From Pelodera strongyloides (Eukaryota; Nematoda; Chromadorea; Rhabditida; Rhabditidae), in contig JAANDG010000079.1 of NCBI GenBank assembly GCA_036852015.1, forward strand, positions 248,001-312,000: 64,000 bases of DNA, written 5' to 3'. A model generated the notes under the pieces. It worked only from the letters and a program-made list of their open reading frames with translations, was not told where the DNA came from and did not search any database. This document shows positions 1 through 11,584 of the stretch, piece by piece. Each line of letters opens with the position of its first letter. Position 1 is the stretch's first letter. Both the position numbers and the translations under genes were made by a program.

Positions 1-827
1 TGTGGACAAGGAAAATGTTATGTTTATGTTCAACATTTTTATAGAAATAAAAGCGAAACCCTTGTCTAAAACTCATATCGTTTAGGAAAGTTGACGACGA
101 CGATGATTTCGCTTCGCCCTCCTCTCGATCAGTTTCTGGTTGGTTACTTTTTGGATCATCTGAATTGTGAGACAATGTGAGGTCACCGGTTTTGTGCCTT
201 GTGGACAATGTCTGTCTCACTGTTCACTATTTCGAGAACACGGTTTATGTGTTCTGCTCATTGTCAAACCTTCAGAAACAGCCAACTTTCTCATTTCTGT
301 ATGTTGTCCTTTTCTATTCATTCACGCGAATTTTCTGATTGCTGTGCTAATAGTGCTGCACCCAAATATGCTATTGCTCACGCTCACCGCTAATCACCGT
401 GTTATGGTGCACAACCACATCCTTGCAATCGTTAGTAAACAAAAAAAAAGAGTAAATAGTAATTACTATTACACAACAAATGAAATCAGCGAAAATGAAA
501 GGGAATGATAGTTATGCAGAAAACAAAGCGCGGGAAAATTTGTGAATTTCGCAAAAAGCGTGCTCTTTTTCCACTCTCTTATCTTATCAGTGAGTTTTAT
601 TTGCTTTGCCATTACCTACCATGGGAGAAGCGCGTTCCTCGATTAGTCAATTCAAACGTGTGCTTTTCTGCCAAAATAACATCACGTCCATCCCATCCCG
701 AAAACTGTATCCTTTCATTTTTTTCGCTTTCATTCGTCGGGCTAATTTGAACACGATTGCATGGATGATTATTGTGTGTGCTGGTCGTGTTGTATGTTGT
801 GTGGTTGATGTGCCTTGTGTGTTGCAG
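1..827. other. Upstream region of Argonaute gene with two candidate first exons
   Basis: The first certain Argonaute exon opens at 828 with two bases that complete a codon, so an upstream exon must leave one base. Two candidates fit. One starts at ATG 103, follows an acceptor-like TTTAG at 81-85, and could splice at a GTTG/GTTACT donor. The other starts at ATG 621 in a good ACCATGG context and could splice at AAAC/GTGTGC. I cannot choose between them, and the true first exon could lie outside the window. Nothing else convincing is present. Confidence 0.35.
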
Positions 828-3800
828 CTACGTCAGGCTCTGGCGGCTATCGTGGAGGCTCACAACACGAACCTCGTAGTGCTAGTAGAAATGATTACGA
901 CCGCGGAGGCTATGGCAGATCAGACTCGTCACAGTCACGAAGCTATAGAGAACCAGCAGATAACAACAACTTTGCGAGGCCCGAGCCGAAAGGAGATTTT
1001 GGTAGAGGAGGCGGATATGGAGCAGGTGGAGGCGGATACGGAGGAAGCGGAAGTTATGCTAGATCTGATTCACGAAGCTCTCGTGATTACAGTAATGGTA
1101 TGTTTCCTTGATTGTGATCTACAACCACCATTCCCTTGTGATTGCGATGTGTGAATTGATTATTCCCAATGCCTTGGAGCTTTGCGTGTGCTCCCCTAGC
1201 CTTCTTGCCATTGCCGTGCACAACTTTTCGTTTGTAATTTCTTGAATTGTCGTTCACATGCCCACTGGAGTGCTTTGTGTTTGCATGTGTTCTTTTAGAC
1301 TCAAGAAGGGGTGGATATGGAAATGGAAACCATTACGGCGGATATGGTAGTGGTAGGATACTTTCAACATGGTTTTTGCGATTCGGGACTGAATATTTCT
1401 ATGCTTATTGTCTTGCTCATCACAATCACTGTTTCACACTGACTGCACTCTTTCAGTTGATTGTTGATCAAATAATGTGTTAGCATTTAATTTAGATGCA
1501 CGATGAAATTCTACACTATCCTGCAAAATTGGTAAACTCTAAAATGGTTAATCGAGTATCTTGTAAGAACTCTGCAAATATAATTTATGCTCGTCGATGT
1601 TGGTGTTGGATGCAATAAATATTCTCTGTTTTCATAAGAAGACCTTGCAGATCGTGATCGCTCAAGTGGCCCTTCTGGCCGTGGTGGCTTTGGTGGACGA
1701 GGTGGATTCCGTGGAGGTGACAGAGGTGGCTTCCGAGGAGATCGAGGAGGAGGCGGCAGTGGTGGATCAGGACGCGGTGATCCTGATGTTAGGCCAATAC
1801 CACAGATAAAGGGCGCCTCGGACTCGGTATGACTGATACTGCTTCATTTCTCTCAACATTGGGTTCTAATTTCCTCTGTTACTTTACGTACTTTTTTAGA
1901 CATTACTTTTAGCCGGTAAGCGCATGCTTTTCCGAAGAGTACTATAAAAATAAAAATCGAGAAAACCCATTTGTTTTCTTAATTGCCCTCTTAGCGGTAT
2001 AAGCTAACAGCTAACTAGCGGTAAATTGTTTATCTCTGGCCTATGTAGTATATTGTTGGTGTTGAGGCGTAACACATTTTTTTTATATTGTCGATTGTAA
2101 TTGTAGAGTGGAATCGTTGCACATGGAGAGCTGGATGTCACGACCAACAACTTCGTCATCGACCTTGGCAATGCTCAGGAGAAGGTGGAGGATTTTGATA
2201 GTGATGTTGAATTTACATACCATGTAAATGTATTTTGTTCAAAGTTCAAATGATTTTTACCGAAAAAAAAAACATTTAATGACCGGTCACTAACCGTTTG
2301 GTGACCTTGATGTTAATGTAGCTAGTACTTATACTTTACCATTCTGTTTTCAGATCTTCAAGTACCAGACCTACGTGGTCACCAGCCGATTGGGCAGAGA
2401 TGGCACCATTGTGGAGAACGATGCCACCGTGCAGCCTAAGAATGCGTAGGTTTTGTTGGCGCTTGAAATTAGAAATTTTATTATTCTTTACAAGAATTTC
2501 CCTGTTAATTCAAACTATTCCAGGCCTGCCATCAACAAGAAAATACGTGTGCTGAGTGCGCTGATGGATATGGTCCTCAAGTACGTTTTGATCTTTCGAG
2601 CCGTGTGCGGAGTGTAGTAAGTGTAGCGGGTGGACAAGTATTCTATCATTGATACTTTTCACTCAGATCCACTCTCAAATGCATGCAAAGTTCCAACGCC
2701 GCTCCGTCGCTTGTTGTTGCGTAGTAATTTACGCACTAATTTATGTCCAGGTCTAAATTTTGATTGTATTGTTCGTTCAGGAAGAGATTCGGTATCGACG
2801 AGCGAGACTCGTACGCTTTTGTCTATGACTGTGGTAGTGCTCTTTACACGACTGTGCAACTGGATAGCAAGGGACCTATATCGGTTGAAATGCTTCCGGT
2901 AAGTTTTTTTTTATTGTCGATTGGGCGTATTTCCAGGACATAAGTATTAAAACCAAAAAGGTAGCTCCAAATGGGGCTATTTAGCTAGTTGAGCTATATA
3001 AAGTGCCATTGATACTTGTGCAAATCTGGAGTTGGTTCTTGCTGGCCAAATGGTTGTACACACCATTTTGGTGCCCAGCGTCGAGCAATGTGTCCGAGTT
3101 CTCTTGTTCTCTATATCCTTTCATTTGTTTAATTTTCAGGATGAGCTGAGACCCGACCAGATCCAGTACTTTGGTGGCAAGCGCCTTCAGCACGTAACGA
3201 TCACGCTGACCCTGGTGCAGACCATTGGTCTTCGCGAAGCAGTCGACCGTTTGGCTACTGATGCGGCAACTTACAACCCTCGTGACGTCTGCGCGTTCCT
3301 GGATGTTGTGTCGAATGCGTCAATGATCAAGAAGTTGGTTTTTTTTTGGTTTATTACCTCAATTGAACCACCGATTGTAGCCTGTAAATCACGCTCACTT
3401 ACCATTACACGAATTACACCACACCATAGTGCTATGTTTAGTGCGGAATACCACGTGATCCGGAACGCCATGTTCCATCGGGAGACTGACTCTGACATGT
3501 CGATCGACCAAGGCCTGTGTGTCCGTGCGGGATTCGAGAAGTCGGTGAAGATAGCCGAAGTGGAAGGAAGACCTCAATTTGTCCTCAGCTTTGTTGGTGG
3601 GTTAGGGTTTTGTTTGTAAGAAGATAGCTAAGTGCGCGTCCGGCGTCCGTCGCTTCTGTACACGTTGCATGCTGGGTGGCGAGAGGTATTCCATATGTTT
3701 CACCCGGTTGATTTATCGTTGTCTCGGTCTCAGCAGTTTAATCGTATTTATTTTGTAGCTGTCAACAAACCATTCTACAAGGAGCTGAGCGTCGTTGACT

Positions 3801-6800
3801 TCCTCGCCTACAAGCTGGAGTGTCGCCGCCCCGAAGATATCGAACGCACACTTGGTCGCGACTTCAAATTTGCATCGGCAAAAGTGAAAGGTTTGTTGTT
3901 GTTTTTTGTTTTCTTTGCTGCGTTTTGTTATTGTTAACCAGCTGGTAGGCCTCTATTTTATCACGATCCGGTCACCAGTATTTTTTGCTTTCTCCAAGCA
4001 TTAGAACGTTTCCCAAATGTCCATCCCGTCCCGTACGATGAATTTGCATGAGAACCTTTCGGAAAGCGCATCCCGAACGCGCCCTAACTTGACTGTTTGA
4101 GCATAGCAGCATATCAGTGTTCGTTCTTGTTTATTTATTTTTTTCGTATTAGGAGTGCTTGTCTCAACCACGCATCTCGAGGGTGAACAAAAGGAGTTCT
4201 TTATCCACAGCCTCCACAAACAGTCCGCGAATACGTGAGGATTTATTATGTTAACGATTTTCTTGTCTAATGTCTGTCATAACCATAATCCGCCTGCGAA
4301 CCATCCACCCATCTCCTGATTAGAATATTAGGCATGCGAGAAGACCTGCCTTGGTCGGAGAATTTATCACAAACGCATCACACTGCGAAAATTTCACATT
4401 TGCAATATATATCCTCCACAGTCGGCGAGGTTTACCCTTTATCCCATGATGAAGTCAGGTGTCATTGCTTATGATGTCATTTTTTTCATGAATTTGCTTT
4501 TAGGGAGTTTATCGAAGACCTGCGCAAGTCCGTTGCCGAGTACTTTATGGATAAGTACCACAGAAGGCTGCAGTACCCTAATCTTCCGCTCATCTGCGAT
4601 AAGAGAGGAAAGAACTATACATTCTACCCTGCCGAGGTGCTCAAGGTCAGCCGTCTGCAGACTGTTCGTGTGGAGAACCTCGGAAATAAGGTATGTCTTT
4701 GTTTGTTGCATTTTTTCCTTTTAGTTTGGGCCCTTGTCAGTATGCATATGCAGCGGTTGTGTTAGGCAGTTAGCGTGTTTGCCCTTGGAGAAATGTTAAC
4801 CATAACACTCTGCGCTTTTCAAAGTTTTGTTGTATTGCTCCATGTACACTTTTATGTTCAATATTTTGGCATCGTCAGTAACCTGGGTTATTATTTAGCA
4901 AGCCAACGTTGTGGAAAAGACTCGCCTTCGGCCCGATCAGCAGGTGCAGTATGTGCGCGATGCGCTGGCGAGATCTGGTCTCGATCGTGGCACTCCGTAC
5001 CTGGCTGCCTTTGGAGTTAGCATCCAGTCGCGCCCTCTTGAAGCCAAGGCGGTGGTCCTCAAGCGACCCACTTTTGTATTGGGACGTAATGTGGTAGGTT
5101 TTTTTTGTTTGTTTTCAAAATTAAAATTCTGCACTAATGAGACTTGTGAGAACACATCGAGCAACATTTTTTTTCTTTATTTGTTTCTTGCTTCTGCTTT
5201 ACTTGATCCATGAACGGCTAAACCCGTTCGAGCCGTGTGATGATTTACCTATGTTTCAGACGAACGAGGCCGGTTGCGACAACGACTACAGGACCATGAA
5301 AGACTATTTCTACGTGGCCGCCAGGCGCATCAAACCCGCTGTGATCAACTACGACCACGTCGCGCGCAGCGAGGACCAGCTCAGGTGGGGCGATGTTGGG
5401 GCGATTGTGCAATGTGCAGCGAAAATGTCCATCTCGAGTGCGCCATAAAAACGACACGCGGTACACTGACACGGTACCAGTTTTTATTGGTTGGGTGTTT
5501 CATACAATCTTCTTTAGAACTCTGTGGGAAGCGATTGTTACCGCGGGTAACGGCCGTGGAATGAAGTTCGATCCGGAGGTTGGTTACCTTTCCCTATGCG
5601 ACTTTTGTGCAGGATATCAATTTAACGAATGATGTTAATTCGCTTAGCTTGGCTGAGTGGTCAAAACGGGCGTGTTGCGCACCAACTTGTGCGCAGTTCC
5701 GTTCCAGTGTAACTTCACATCATGGCCAGTTTATTCCAATATTTTTTCGTTTCAGAGATATTTCAATTGGAACACAATGTCAGACGAGGAAGTGATTTCC
5801 AAGCTTCGTGACCTGAAAGCAGAGGGTTACAACTTTGTCTTCTTGGTGAACAAGGAGAAGACGACGTCGATCATTCATTGTGGGGTTTTTTTTTTAAATT
5901 TTGTTTGTCGTCTTTTAGGAAAATCCTGCTAGAGGGGGCCGACCCTCGTTTGATGAGCAGGTCCGTCTGCTTATTTATCGGAGCATGGTGCGCCGTGGTT
6001 TTAGAGTCTGAACACGTATTCAAAGAAAGTCCGGAGTGTGCAGTTTGTTGTTGATTTGGTCATGAATTTTTTTAATTAGTTACTTTTTAGACCAACTGAA
6101 GCGCGCTGAGCAGGAGGTGGGCATCTGCACACAGGATGTCGCCGCGTCCACTGCCTGTTTGGGCAAAGGAACTCCGGGCGCCATGGTTGGTTTCATTGGT
6201 TTGGTTGATGTAGATGTTAAATGAATGCAGTCACGATTTCGTCACGCAAAATCGTTTTTGTTCGTCTAGCACTTTACATGCTGAAAGTTATAAAGAAAAA
6301 TACAGTCCCAGTACCCAATACCAAGTTATAACCTCAGTGAAAGAAATCACCGGGATCGGGAAATACTCGGTTACAGTCTGCACTACGAATAGTGGAGCGA
6401 GGCAAAACATCTGATAATTTTCGAATTTAAGGATCCGAAGAAATGGAAAAACGTTGGTGGAATTCGGAAAATGAACCGTTGGAGATGGAAGCGGAAACGT
6501 GCCAGGAAAAGCAAAAATACCGTAGTGGAATCGTTGTGGGATTATTTTTGAACCATAGCCGGATCCAAAAATGACCCGCTGGTTCGAATGACCTTGACCC
6601 GAAAAACACAGCGTTTCCACTACGGTGTCTCTACTTTTCCGTAGAATTTACGTTTCCGGTGTCCATCTCGAACGGTACTTTTCCGGTTTTCTTTTTTTCC
6701 CTCAAGTTTTTATCTCGAACGCGCCTTTATCATGATATTTATCATCATCTGGCTAATTGCCAACATCACCAATTGCATGTGTATTTTAGAAAACACCTGT

Positions 6801-9800
6801 ATTTTAATAGTCACTCCCACTCTCAGTGAATTATCTCCCTGAGTTTTGAGTGTCTGAAACTGGTGGTAGGTATCGAATAATCGATTTTTTCTTCATAATT
6901 TCCTATGTTTAATGGAAATCAGATCTGCGTTCCCCCCTCCCCCCCCCCCCAAAAAAAAACCTTTTCCCTAGTTTCTGCGAGTGCACCGCCTGGGGAATTA
7001 CGCAATACTGGGGCTATGCAAAATGTAAAATTGGGTTGCTCAATTCAGCGACTTGAGTTACATGTTTTCGGGACGGAGAATTGTTTTTTTTTCCTAGGAT
7101 AACCTGTATAGGCATTTCAATGATGTCATTTTTGGGAGCACCTTTTACTCCCTCTCACTCCCACGTCGCACAATAAGACTGCGTGGGTGGGGTTGGTCTG
7201 GTTTGATGTATCTTTGCCTTGTTTTCTCGATTAACTGCTCCTTTTGCAGACCATGTTCAACCTGCTGGTCAAAATGAATCAGAAAATGGGTGGCATCAAC
7301 TATACTCTGAAGATCACACCAAATATGACATTCTCTGGAATGGACGCCAACAACTTGTGGGTTCTCGTTTTCCTAATCCTAAAGATTATTGCTTACCAGA
7401 TTCAGGGTGCCCTGGGAAAATCACGCTCCGACAATTATCCATCCGAACATTCTGTGCAAATGTTTGAGTGCAGCGTGTCGAGATAGATTATATTTTGTAT
7501 TCGGCCAGCTTACACCTGCGGGTTTTGCGGGCTACATAGTGGTTAGCGATTGCCGGTGATCCAAAAAAGTTGGCCCCAATACCTCAATTTTATTTATTTT
7601 TTCAATTTGAGGACTGAGAAGTACTTCTCAAAGTCTCGCATGTACGTGGGACTCGACTTGTCGCATGCTGGAGCACAGAGCATGTACGATCAGCAGAGCA
7701 AAACGGAAGTCAGGCAGCCATCGATTGTTGGAGTAAGGATTTGTTTACGCAAACATGGGAATGTTTATTTTATTTAAATGTTTGCTCAAACATTTGTTTA
7801 TTTTTTTTCATTTAGCTCTGCTTTACCACAGTGGAACCGACTGCTATGCGTGGATCGTATTTTGCACAAGCTCCTCGTTTGACGAAGATACAGTACGTTT
7901 TTCTTTCCTCCTATTCTTTGTTTTATACTTTCAAAGTTGGAAAGTTTGTTCTTGTCGTCAGTAGTCATATGCCGTACCTATAGTAACTAACGTCCAGCTC
8001 TCCCCTCACCCTACCGGCGAGCTCACCTCTCAACCTACCGGCGAGCTCACCCCTCACCCTACCGGCGAGCTCACCCCTCACCCTACCGGCGAGCTCACCC
8101 CTCACCCTACCGGCGAGCTCACCCCTCACCCTACCGGCGAGCTCACCCCTCACCCTACCGGCGAGCTCACCCCTCACCCTACCGGCGAGCTCACCCCTCA
8201 CCCTACCGGCGAGCTCACCCCTCACCCTACCGGCGAGCTCACCCCTCACCCTACCGGCGAGCTCACCCCTCACCCTACCTACGAGCTCACCCCTCACCCT
8301 ACCGGCGAGCTCACTCCTCACCCTACCGGCGAACCCGGAGTCGCCTGCGAGGTTTTTAATAACTTTTCTTTTTGAATTCAGGAATCTTCGCAAGCAGTTC
8401 CGTGGTGCGTTGGAGGAGTTCAAGAGAGAAACTGGCGCATATCCGAGGGAGATTGTCGTGTTCAGAGGCGGTTTGAGCGAGGGAGAAATGGATCCCGTAA
8501 GTATTTTATTTGTTGGATTTGCATATATCAGTGATGGGCATACCTACCACGCACGGATACCCATACATTACCATGGTGGTAAAGTATCGCCATCCGTGGG
8601 TACTCGGCTCAAATTGGGGATGTCTTGATAGCAGGTAATCTGGTATTCCGGTATTAGCAGTGTGAAAGGAAAGCGAGTATCGGAAACGGTATGAGCTGAA
8701 GCCATGTTCACCACTCGATTCTCCGTGGGGAATTTTTTTTCTCTGCGTGTCTCACTTCTCACATTATAATGCTGCTTTCTGTCCCAGGGGCTATTTCCCC
8801 AAGGGAATCGGAGTGGTGAATATGACCTCCGTATTGCGGGGGTATTGAGGAACCCATTTGGCGACGGTTCACTGTTTTTCTTTTCTGTGCAAAAACTGTT
8901 GGTGATGTTTGCAATCTATTCAGTTTGTGGAAACGGAAGTGGAGGGCGTGGATGGAATGCTCGCCGCGTGCGACGACTGTGGCATCACTCCCAACTTTTA
9001 CGCGATTATCGTTCAGATGAACTGCAATGTGAAGTGGGTTTTGTTACTATTTTTATTAGAATAAACATGCAATTATGAAACATACGTGGTGGAGCTACTT
9101 GCGTGGATCTAATGTTGATAATGTTAATGATGACTGGATTCGATAATTGGTGTGACGAGTGACGATTTTTAACCAATTTGTATTGTAGAGTCACGCGCAC
9201 GAACGTGCAGAGAGGACAACCGGCACAGTGCAACGTTCCCCCAGGCACCTCGCTCAACGAAGCTGTGGTTAATCCGCAGAGGGTGGAGGTGGTGCTCATC
9301 TCGCAAAAGGGAATGATTGTAGGTTTTTGATGAGTTTGGTTTTACGTAGACCACGTTACATACTGTAGTTATTGTGCTAATGGATATTCTGAATGCGTAT
9401 CTGCATAATATGATTTTGAGGGTACTTCTCGTCCGACTCGTTGCACGCTGATCTATCAGAGAGCGCCGAAACAGGACCGAATGAACAATGAGATCCTGAG
9501 GTGTGTTTTCTTTCTTTGGAGAATACTTGCTCCCGTTGCACATCGATATTTGCAGAGGCCGTATTCACAAACACGCAGGGAGCCCTCCCTGCCTCCCCAC
9601 GCAGCTAGAGTGCGACATCAGAAGATATTCAGAGCGATTGTGAGCCCAAGGGAGGGCTCCCTGTGTGTTGGTGAATACGGCCTCAGGATTGGGGATTTGG
9701 ATACTGATCGACTAACAATTGTTTCTCACTTAGTACGTTCCTATACTTATTCCTTTTTGTTCCAGATTTGTCGCCAACTCGCTGTGCTATGCTCATGGTG

Positions 9801-10254
9801 TGAGCTCATGCCCAACCGGCATTCCGGCCCCGCTTTATGGAGCCAGCAACCTGGCAAAGAGAGGAGCCGCTGTCCTTAGGCAGTTGAAGTATGTTTTTGG
9901 ATTTTGAATTTTCGACTTGTGTCTCTAGACTCTAGAGGGTTGGGCAGAGAAATACATATGTTCAATTGGTTTATGCGTGACATGTATGTGTGCGTACTTA
10001 AAGGACATGTCAACAGTGTGTGTCAAGAGCTTGGAATGTAACATGTAACTCGGATACTCTTTTCCTTGTTGTTGCTGCATGACTTGGTGATATCTTATGT
10101 TCCCATTTTTTTTAGCAATGGCTGTTCGGACACAATGTCGATGGTGTCTGGTGGAAGCACGGGATCGGCGAACGAGGAACAGTCTGCGTTGTTCTATGAC
10201 AAGGTCACTCACGACCTCCGCGTCTCGTTGGAGACTGTCCAGTTCTGGGCTTAG
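828..10254 (+). CDS. Argonaute protein, WAGO-like, RGG-rich N-terminus, slicer-dead PIWI domain
   Basis: A small-RNA-guided silencing factor of the Argonaute family. Exons: 828-1097, 1299-1352, 1651-1826, 2107-2223, 2354-2445, 2524-2580, 2781-2898, 3140-3333, 3442-3596, 3759-3890, 4153-4234, 4504-4690, 4899-5093, 5260-5384, 5518-5578, 5756-5879, 6091-6185, 7250-7360, 7619-7732, 7816-7892, 8382-8496, 8924-9033, 9189-9318, 9421-9500, 9766-9888, 10116-10254 (about 1,076 residues). Residues 1-166 are Gly/Arg/Tyr-rich with RGG repeats, as in several germline Argonautes. N domain is about 170-410, PAZ about 411-545 (YPNLPLICDKRGKNYTFYP), MID about 550-745, PIWI to the end. The first catalytic Asp is kept (YVGLDLSH), the second Asp is Gly (VVFRGGLSEGE), and the His is replaced in PLYGASNLAK, so slicing is unlikely. 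The C-terminus is QFWA. Such losses are typical of nematode WAGO proteins that bind 22G RNAs; the clade assignment is inference. The boundary of the exon at 3442 and the GAG-type acceptors before 7619 and 9421 are the weakest points. Confidence 0.9.
6466..6693. repeat. Inverted-repeat element in Argonaute intron
   Basis: The left end (CGGAAAATGAACCGTTGGAG, then GATGGAAGCGGAAACG) matches the reverse complement of the right end (CGTTTCCGGTGTCCATCTCG, then AACGGTACTTTTCCGG). An inner ACCGTAGTGGAA / TTCCACTACGGT pair continues the fold. It lies in the about 1.1-kb intron between 6186 and 7249 and looks like a non-autonomous transposon relic. Confidence 0.6.
7996..8335. repeat. 24-bp minisatellite, about 14 units, in Argonaute intron
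   Basis: Tandem copies of a 24-bp unit (ACCGGCGAGCTCACCCCTCA followed by CCCT) run almost without change through the intron between exons 7816-7892 and 8382-8496. Variant units sit at both ends (CTCACCTCTCAACC, CTACCTACGAGC, CTCACTCCTCA). Because 24 is a multiple of three and the unit has no stop in one antisense frame, it produces a spurious antisense reading frame. Confidence 0.95.
8701..8827. repeat. Short inverted-repeat element, GCCATATTCACC family
   Basis: The left end GCCATGTTCACCACTCGATT plus CTCCGTGGGGAA mirrors the right end TTCCCCAAGGGAATCGGAGT plus GGTGAATATGACC. Related copies are at 9555, 29879 and 33010. It is in an Argonaute intron. Confidence 0.6.
9555..9684. repeat. 130-bp inverted-repeat element, GCCATATTCACC family
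   Basis: The left arm begins GAGGCCGTATTCACAAACAC and continues GCAGGGAGCCCTCCC. The right arm is its near reverse complement, ending GTTGGTGAATACGGCCTC. It lies in the Argonaute intron 9501-9765. Confidence 0.7.
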
Positions 10255-11584
10255 ATCAAGTTTGCTCTTCTTACCTGTGTCCGCTGCCCTGTATATATGT
10301 GCATTTCTTCCCCTTTTATTTATGTGCTATATCACGAAAGGACAATTTGTTCGCGACGATAATTTTTGATGGTTTTGGTGTGTTTTTTTTTTCTTGTTTT
10401 GTTTCTAGGGAGGGGTGAAAATGGGACGGGCAGATAGACGGTGGCATTCTTTTGATCAAGTCAAATGCGAGAGACTAGTAGTTTGGCTAATTGCGAGGAT
10501 TTGAATGTTTGAGATTTGAGAACTAGCTGGTGATGGTGAGGGAGGTAAGGACGACCTGTCACCACAGAGTTTCTCGCATTTAGAATATTTGAGCGAAGAG
10601 AGTTCAATTTGGTCTGCTGGTCGTGTGTTATGAATGTCACCGTTTCTTTGCTTGTCTGTGAAAATGATTAATTCATTCCGGACTATTTTATGCCTCGAAA
10701 TTTCCTCAGTGTGGGATTAAAACTCTGTCTTTTTCAAAATCTTTTTGATCTCTCAATCTCTCTCTACACTTTGTAAATGCTAATGTGCTATTTGTAAAAG
10801 ATCAGTTATTTCCGCATGTCTTTCAAAGGTGGTGAAATTCGTTGTTGTTTTATTTGTTTTACTCTTTTTATCTGATGAATTCCTACTAATGGTCGGTTTT
10901 TATTTTCGTTTTATTACTCGTATGTGTGGCCATGCCACTTTGCTGTATTTTTTCTTGCATGTTTTTTTCTTATTGTGGAAGGCTATTTTATGGCATAATA
11001 TGTTTCTTGTTAATAAGAGTGCAAACTTTGCTTTCACATTTATTTCTTGCCACAATGTAAGCATATATTCATTTTATCTCCAGTTGCATTTTTTATTATA
11101 ACGTGTTAAATATGTAATATTAATAAAAAGTTTAGGAACGTGGTTTTGGTGTGTTCGAAGATATACAGCAGGGAAATTATTGATGGGATCTTGATCGTGT
11201 GGAGTAGTGGAAGTGTTATTCTTCTTCCTCACCTGTAATGTATGAAATAAAATGATAATCAAAGATGTCGGAGAAGAGAGTAATTTGTTATTTGGTGAAG
11301 CTTGCAGAACTGAAGTCCAAGTATGTGAATTGCGGGTGGGTTTTTGATAAATTAATTAAGCTGGATGATGGTCGCAGCGATGCGGTCGTTGCAATGAACG
11401 TTGCAACATTTACTAACGCTAGTGATAGAAGAAAGTGAAAGACAGGAATTCACGAAGCTTTCTCAAGCTTGAGCAGTTGGCATTGGCAGTCTACAAACTT
11501 TGTAGGATTATAGAACCAAGGAAATGCGGGCTGTTGAACATGGAGCTCTGAGGTAAGACTTCAAACTACATGTGGAACTTCGAA
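10255..11584. other. Argonaute 3' UTR and convergent intergenic region
   Basis: No gene is seen between the Argonaute stop and the troponin I stop, which face each other. AATAAA motifs at 11122 and 11246 on the + strand are possible polyadenylation signals. A 3' UTR of nearly 900 nt would be long for a nematode. Confidence 0.5.

Noticed and set aside
5880..6090. Possible extra Argonaute exon after TTTTAG near 5918
   Set aside because: Direct joining of 5879 to 6091 preserves phase and gives the expected MID sequence HYQLKRAEQEVGICTQD, so no extra exon is needed.
7965..8423. Long antisense open frame rich in Arg-Gly-Glu-Leu
   Set aside because: It is the translation of the 24-bp minisatellite inside an Argonaute intron; the repeat length is a multiple of three, so openness is automatic.
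11265..11440. Open frame starting MSEKRVICYL on the plus strand
   Set aside because: It is short, has no splice partner or homology, and lies between two convergent genes, most likely in 3' UTR sequence.
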